Origin: QHVT01 sp036399015 | GTDB taxonomy: Bacteria; Acidobacteriota; Thermoanaerobaculia; Gp7-AA8 | DNA length: 64,000 bases | Assembly: GCA_036399015.1 (NCBI GenBank) | Contig: DASWNW010000034.1 | Location: 5,611-69,610, forward strand | Reading direction: 5' to 3' | In this document: positions 60,462-64,000 of the stretch, one piece after another | Position numbering within the stretch: position 1 is the first letter of the stretch | Layout: the number at the start of each line of letters is the position of its first letter | Notes under the pieces: generated by a model | What the model was told of the DNA's origin: nothing | Seen by the model: the letters and a program-made list of their open reading frames with translations, nothing else | Databases searched by the model: none | Made by a program: the position numbers and the translations under genes

Positions 60462-62378
60462 ATGAAAAAAACCACGAAGTCGCTTCTCGTGCTGCTGGCG
60501 GTCCTTTCCTTCGTTCCCGCCGCCGGCGCCCAGGAGGCCGCGACCGATCCTCACGAGTTCCTCCTCGCCAAGCTCGCCTCGGAGGAAGGGCGCTACGACG
60601 AGGCGATCTCGCACATCGACCGCGTCATCAGCCGCAATCCCGGCAACCCGGTCCTCCTCTACGAGCGCGCGATGATGCTCATCGACGCCGGCCGGATCGA
60701 GCGCGCGGAGAGTGAGCTGCGCGAGGTGCTCGCCGCCGACCCCGCCTTCTACGACGCCAACCGCGTGCTCGGCCGCCTGCTCCTCGACCAGGCCGGCTCC
60801 AACCGCTCCCTCATCGAAGAGGCGATGCGCTACCTGCAGGCCGCCTACAAGGCCAACCCGGACGACTTCTCCAGCGGCCTGACCGTGACGCAGATCCTCC
60901 GCTCCCTCGGCCGCAACGCCGAGGCCGAGCGCATCCTCGCCCTCATGGTCGAGCGCGCCCCCGACCAGCGCGCCCTCAACTTCAACTACGCGCAGGTCCT
61001 GACCACCCTCGGCCGCGGCGACGAGTCGCGCAAGTACCTCGAGCGCACCGTGGCCATCGACCCGACGTTCGGCCCCGCGGTGATGCAGCTCCTCGACATC
61101 TACCAGCAGCAGAACGAGTGGCGCCGCGCCGCCGAGGTGCTCGAGCCGATCGTCGCCGACGACCCCACGAGCGTCGAGATGCGCCGCCAGCAGGCCTACT
61201 TCTACCTGCGCGCCGGCGACGCCCGCGCCGCCCGCGACCGCTTCCGCACGCTCGTCGCCGCCGATCCCAAGGACGCCCGCTCGCTCTTCTACCTCGCCGA
61301 GGCGCTGAACGACCTCGAGGAGTACACCGAGGCGGAGAAGATCTTCCGCCAGCTCCTGGCGACCGATCCGGGCGACGCCGACCTCATCGCCAGCTTCGCC
61401 CTCAGCCTCTCCGGGCAGAAGAAGTGGGACGAGGCCACGCGCGCCTTCACCCAGCTCCTCGGCCTGTCGGGGCTGCCGGACAACCTCGCCGCGCTGGCCC
61501 GCACGCAGCTCGCCTATATCGACGTGCAGAAGGGCAACTACGCCGCCGCGGTCGAGACCGCGCGCAACGTCTTCACCTTCCGCGACAAGCCGAACCCGCA
61601 GGCGATCAACATCGCCCTCGAGGCGCTGAAGAAAGAGAAAAAGCACGCCGACACCGTGACGCTCCTCGAGCCGCTGGTGCAGAAGTTCCCCGACGATCCG
61701 TTCCTCAACGCGCGGTTCGTCGAGTCGCTCGTCCGCGCCGGCGACGCCGCCCGGGCGCGCGAGCATGCGAACACGCAGGCGAAGCGCGGCACCCGCAACG
61801 CCATCGCCATCGCCGAGGCGTACATGCAGGCGGAAGACACCCCCGCCGCGATCGCGCTGATCCGCTCGTCCATCGCCGCGCGCCCCGACGACCTCGACCT
61901 GCAGTTCCAGCTCGGCTCCGTGCTCGAGCGGGCCGACGACCGGAAGGCCTCGGAGGCGGTGTTCCTCAAGATCCTCGAGCAGAACCCCGACCACGCCCCG
62001 TCGCTCAACTACCTCGGTTACATGTGGGCCGAGAGCGGCACGAACCTCCAGCGCGCCGAGGAGATGCTCACCCGCGCCGTCGGCCAGGAGCCGGAGAACG
62101 GCGCCTACGTCGACTCCCTCGGCTGGGTCTACTTCCGTCTCGGCAACCTCGAGCTGGCGGAGAAGTACCTCACCGACGCCACGCGTCTCCTCCCGCGCGA
62201 CGCCACGATCCACGAGCATCTCGGCGACGTCCTCGCCAAGCGCGGCGACATGCAGCGCGCGCTGAAGTCGTACCGCACCGCGGTCGAGCTCGACCCCGAG
62301 TCGAAGGACATCGACAAGATCCGCCACAAGATCGCGGAGATCGAGCGCAGAGGCCCCGCCTCGTCGACGCAGCGATGA
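60462..62378 (+). CDS. Exported tetratricopeptide-repeat protein
   Basis: A 638-aa protein with signal peptide MKKTTKSLLVLLAVLSFVPA ending AGAQE. The mature part is made almost wholly of TPR units (about 15), for example YDEAISHIDRVISRNPGNPV, AEKIFRQLLATDPGDADLIA and VDSLGWVYFRLGNLELAEKY. The SLGWVYFRLGN segment is characteristic of envelope TPR proteins coupled to LolB in several phyla. Its stop overlaps the start of the LolB-like gene (ATGA), supporting a role in lipoprotein or outer-membrane biogenesis. Confidence 0.88.
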   Translation: MKKTTKSLLVLLAVLSFVPAAGAQEAATDPHEFLLAKLASEEGRYDEAISHIDRVISRNPGNPVLLYERAMMLIDAGRIERAESELREVLAADPAFYDANRVLGRLLLDQAGSNRSLIEEAMRYLQAAYKANPDDFSSGLTVTQILRSLGRNAEAERILALMVERAPDQRALNFNYAQVLTTLGRGDESRKYLERTVAIDPTFGPAVMQLLDIYQQQNEWRRAAEVLEPIVADDPTSVEMRRQQAYFYLRAGDARAARDRFRTLVAADPKDARSLFYLAEALNDLEEYTEAEKIFRQLLATDPGDADLIASFALSLSGQKKWDEATRAFTQLLGLSGLPDNLAALARTQLAYIDVQKGNYAAAVETARNVFTFRDKPNPQAINIALEALKKEKKHADTVTLLEPLVQKFPDDPFLNARFVESLVRAGDAARAREHANTQAKRGTRNAIAIAEAYMQAEDTPAAIALIRSSIAARPDDLDLQFQLGSVLERADDRKASEAVFLKILEQNPDHAPSLNYLGYMWAESGTNLQRAEEMLTRAVGQEPENGAYVDSLGWVYFRLGNLELAEKYLTDATRLLPRDATIHEHLGDVLAKRGDMQRALKSYRTAVELDPESKDIDKIRHKIAEIERRGPASSTQR

Positions 62379-62941
62379 AGCGCGCCGCGGTTCTCGTCCT
62401 GCTCGCCGTCCTCGCCGGATGCCGCACGGGACGTCCCGCCGGCGCGCCGGTCGCGCCGCTCACGTCGGCCACGGCGGCCGAGGCGGAGCAGCTACTGCGC
62501 GAGCGGCGGGCCAGCTTCTCCGGCGCCCGCAGCCTCATGCGCGTGCGCGCCACCACGAACGGGAACACGCAGTCGTTCCGCGCGCAGCTCGCCGTGCACG
62601 ACGCGCAGCGGATGGAGCTCGTCGCCTACACGCCCGTCGGCACGACCGCGCTCACTTTGAAGGCCAACGGCAACGCCGTGACCAGCACCCCCGAGGTCGC
62701 GCCCGAGTCGTTCCACTTCCTCCGCGCCGCCGGCCTCACGCCTGCCGAGACGGCGATGCTGCTCCTCGGCCTCCCGCCGCGCGACGGCATCGACGTGCAG
62801 TACGCCGCCGGCGGGATCGCCAACGCGACCGTCGGCGAGCTGACGGTGACGTTCGAGCCGCCGGCCTTTCCCGCGCAGCGGGTGGTCGTGACGCGGGGGA
62901 ACGACCGGGTCGAGCTCGAGCATCTGGAAGTCGTGCGTTGA
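62375..62941 (+). CDS. LolB-like outer-membrane lipoprotein
   Basis: A 188-aa protein with lipoprotein signal MKRAAVLVLLAVLAGCRTGR (Cys16). The mature domain is an incomplete beta-barrel: SFSGARSLMRVRATTNGNTQ, ELVAYTPVGTTALTLKANGN and TVGELTVTFEPPAFPAQRVV. Its order, size and position after a TPR gene and before ispE fit a LolB/DUF4292-type lipoprotein acceptor. In Gammaproteobacteria lolB is likewise next to ispE, strengthening the call. Confidence 0.75.
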   Translation: MKRAAVLVLLAVLAGCRTGRPAGAPVAPLTSATAAEAEQLLRERRASFSGARSLMRVRATTNGNTQSFRAQLAVHDAQRMELVAYTPVGTTALTLKANGNAVTSTPEVAPESFHFLRAAGLTPAETAMLLLGLPPRDGIDVQYAAGGIANATVGELTVTFEPPAFPAQRVVVTRGNDRVELEHLEVVR

Positions 62942-63693
62942 AGTCGTACGCGAAGATCAACTGGTCCCTCCGCATCACCGGCAAACGGCCCGACGGCTTT
63001 CACGACCTGGAGACCGTCTTTCAGACCATCTCCCTGCACGACGAGCTGACGTTCACGCGCGCCGAGGCGTTCTCGCTCACCTGCGACGACCCCTCCATTC
63101 CGCTCGATGACACGAACCTCGTGCTCCGCGCCGCGCGCGCGGTCGGTGCGCCGCCGCACGCCATTCACCTGCGCAAGCGCATCCCCGCCGGCGGAGGCCT
63201 CGGCGGCGGCTCGTCGAACGCGGCCACCACACTCCGCGCGTTCGGCGGCGAGCGGTTGCCGGAGCTCGCGCTCGCCCTCGGCTCGGACGTCCCCTTCTTC
63301 CTCGTCGGCGGCACCGCCTACGCCACCGGACGCGGCGAGGTGCTCACGCCGCTGCCGCCGAGGAGCGGCGTCCCGCTGCTGCTCGTGCTGCCGGAGGAGC
63401 GGGTGTTGACGAAGGACGCCTTCGCGCGCATCGCGCGTTACTCGCCGCCGCTCGGGATCGACGCGTACACGCGCGGCTACGACGCCTTCACGAACGACTT
63501 CGAGGAGCCGGTCTTCGCGATGCTCCCGCGCCTGCGGGAGCTGAAGGAGCGCCTCCGGGCCACCGGCGCGGCGTTCGCGGCGATGACCGGCTCCGGCTCG
63601 ACCCTCTTCGCCGCATACGAAGACGCCGCCGGGCGTGATGCCGCGGCGGCGTCGTTTGCAGATGTACGCGTGGAGCGCGCGGAGACGATCTAA
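62938..63693 (+). CDS. ispE: 4-diphosphocytidyl-2-C-methyl-D-erythritol kinase
   Basis: A 251-aa GHMP kinase of the MEP isoprenoid pathway. SYAKINWSLRITGKRPDGFH is the IspE N-terminus with the catalytic Lys. IPAGGGLGGGSSNAATTLRA is the ATP-binding GHMP motif with the active Asp replaced by local context, followed by LGSDVPFFLVGGTAYATGRG (catalytic Asp in SDVPFF) and MTGSGSTLFAAY. Slightly shorter than E. coli IspE (283 aa). The start is TTG 62938, overlapping the LolB stop (TTGA); no nearer ATG exists before the conserved region. Confidence 0.9.
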   Translation: MKSYAKINWSLRITGKRPDGFHDLETVFQTISLHDELTFTRAEAFSLTCDDPSIPLDDTNLVLRAARAVGAPPHAIHLRKRIPAGGGLGGGSSNAATTLRAFGGERLPELALALGSDVPFFLVGGTAYATGRGEVLTPLPPRSGVPLLLVLPEERVLTKDAFARIARYSPPLGIDAYTRGYDAFTNDFEEPVFAMLPRLRELKERLRATGAAFAAMTGSGSTLFAAYEDAAGRDAAAASFADVRVERAETI

Positions 63694-63803
63694 CGTTGCC
63701 CCTCGCCCCGCTGGCGGGGAGAGGGTGGCGCGAAGCGCCGGGTGAGGGGCGTGCCTCGCAGGAGCGACCCCTCATCCGCCCTTCGGGCACCTTCTCCCGG
63801 TAC
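63694..63803. repeat. REP-like palindromic repeat (second copy), truncated
   Basis: CCCCTCGCCCCGCTGGCGGG, then GAGAGGGTGGCGCGAAGCGCC and GGGTGAGGGGC, followed by CCCCTCATCCGCCCTTCGGG, then CACCTTCTCCC. It is the element of 8080-8194 in altered order. The right part ends abruptly at the insertion-sequence boundary. Confidence 0.75.
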
Positions 63804-64000
63804 TGACCGGAGACATCGAGGACACAAACCGGGGACATCGAGGACACCTGATGCAACCTATGCCCGGGAGGGTGTGGGGATGGCGTGGAGGAGTCCGATG
63901 AGTGCCAAGGAAGCGTTGATCTTCGATGTGAACGACGGGATGAGGGTCAGCGAGGCGGCCGACAGGCACGGGGTTGCGCGCTCGTGCGCATACAAGTGGG
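63804..64000 (+). mobile_element. Left end of an IS481-like insertion sequence (partial)
   Basis: The stretch begins with two near-copies of CCGGAGACATCGAGGACAC (63808 and about 63830), such as are found at IS481-type ends, and is followed by a transposase start. It interrupts a REP-like repeat. The element continues past the window. Confidence 0.5.
63898..64000 (+). CDS. Transposase, N-terminal fragment (runs off the window)
   Basis: The first 34 codons read MSAKEALIFDVNDGMRVSEA, then ADRHGVARSCAYKW, a helix-turn-helix with the S-x-x-x-Y-K-W ending typical of IS481/IS3-like transposases. GGAGGAG lies 4-10 bases upstream. The rve catalytic domain should follow outside the window. Confidence 0.6.
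   Translation, partial: MSAKEALIFDVNDGMRVSEAADRHGVARSCAYKW

Overview
The window is GC-rich, densely packed bacterial chromosome. Many genes overlap by 4 bp (ATGA or GTGA). The gene mix includes two lipoproteins with clear lipoboxes, an FtsX/LolC-type permease, a LolB-like lipoprotein, a TonB-receptor remnant, a PATAN/DUF4388 protein, an MXAN_5187-like coiled-coil protein, many TPR proteins and a fused 2-oxoacid:ferredoxin oxidoreductase. This points to a Gram-negative of the Acidobacteriota type (Thermoanaerobaculia/Vicinamibacteria-like); the phylum is an inference, not shown by any marker here. No rRNA, tRNA or CRISPR array was seen.

Layout. (1) 1-6.6 kb: an exopolysaccharide/O-antigen-type cluster with GT2, GT4, GT2, GT2, DUF1972-GT4 and a polyprenyl-phosphate sugar-1-P transferase. 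(2) 6.7-11.7 kb: group II PLP decarboxylase, RecQ, a small NTase-like protein and RNase D. (3) 11.7-34.1 kb: a mosaic accessory region wedged between the 3' ends of rnd and of a metallo-beta-lactamase-fold gene. It holds a GH2 glycosidase, HTH regulators, a Rad50-like ATPase/middle protein/PD-(D/E)XK nuclease operon facing a DNA methyltransferase, GC-rich repeat arrays, a protealysin-like protease operon, a nucleotidyltransferase plus TIM-barrel pair, and a multicopper oxidase plus cupredoxin pair. It also carries at least three pseudogenes, among them an internally deleted second copy of rnd. (4) 34.2-46 kb: housekeeping genes (trxB, M23 peptidase, dCMP deaminase, tsaB-rimI, LolC/E-like permease, aminotransferase, TPR lipoprotein, selA). 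(5) 46-54 kb: redox and envelope genes (redoxin, DsbD, DoxX-TPR), a BlaI/M56 pair and plsC. (6) 54-63.7 kb: DinB-like protein, AlkA-like glycosylase, korA-korB, TPR proteins, LolB-like protein and ispE. A transposase gene starts at the right edge.

The most striking features are structural. Intergenic spaces, and in one case a coding region, carry hairpins built from tandem copies of short 'words' of about 7-11 nt. At least five words are used, each at two or more loci, and three hairpins share a loop core. These hairpins sit next to duplicated 3' ends of the neighbouring gene: three extra trxB tails in tandem, and rnd tails scattered through the 22-kb accessory region. A remnant of the MBL gene's 3' end lies directly after rnd, so rnd and the MBL gene were once convergent neighbours and the accessory region was assembled between them.

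The best candidate for an undescribed system is the four-gene set at 16.4-21.6 kb: a zinc-hook SMC-like ATPase, a 212-aa middle protein and a PD-(D/E)XK nuclease, related in layout to Lamassu/ABC-3C defence systems, with a convergent, 3'-overlapping SPPY-type DNA methyltransferase.
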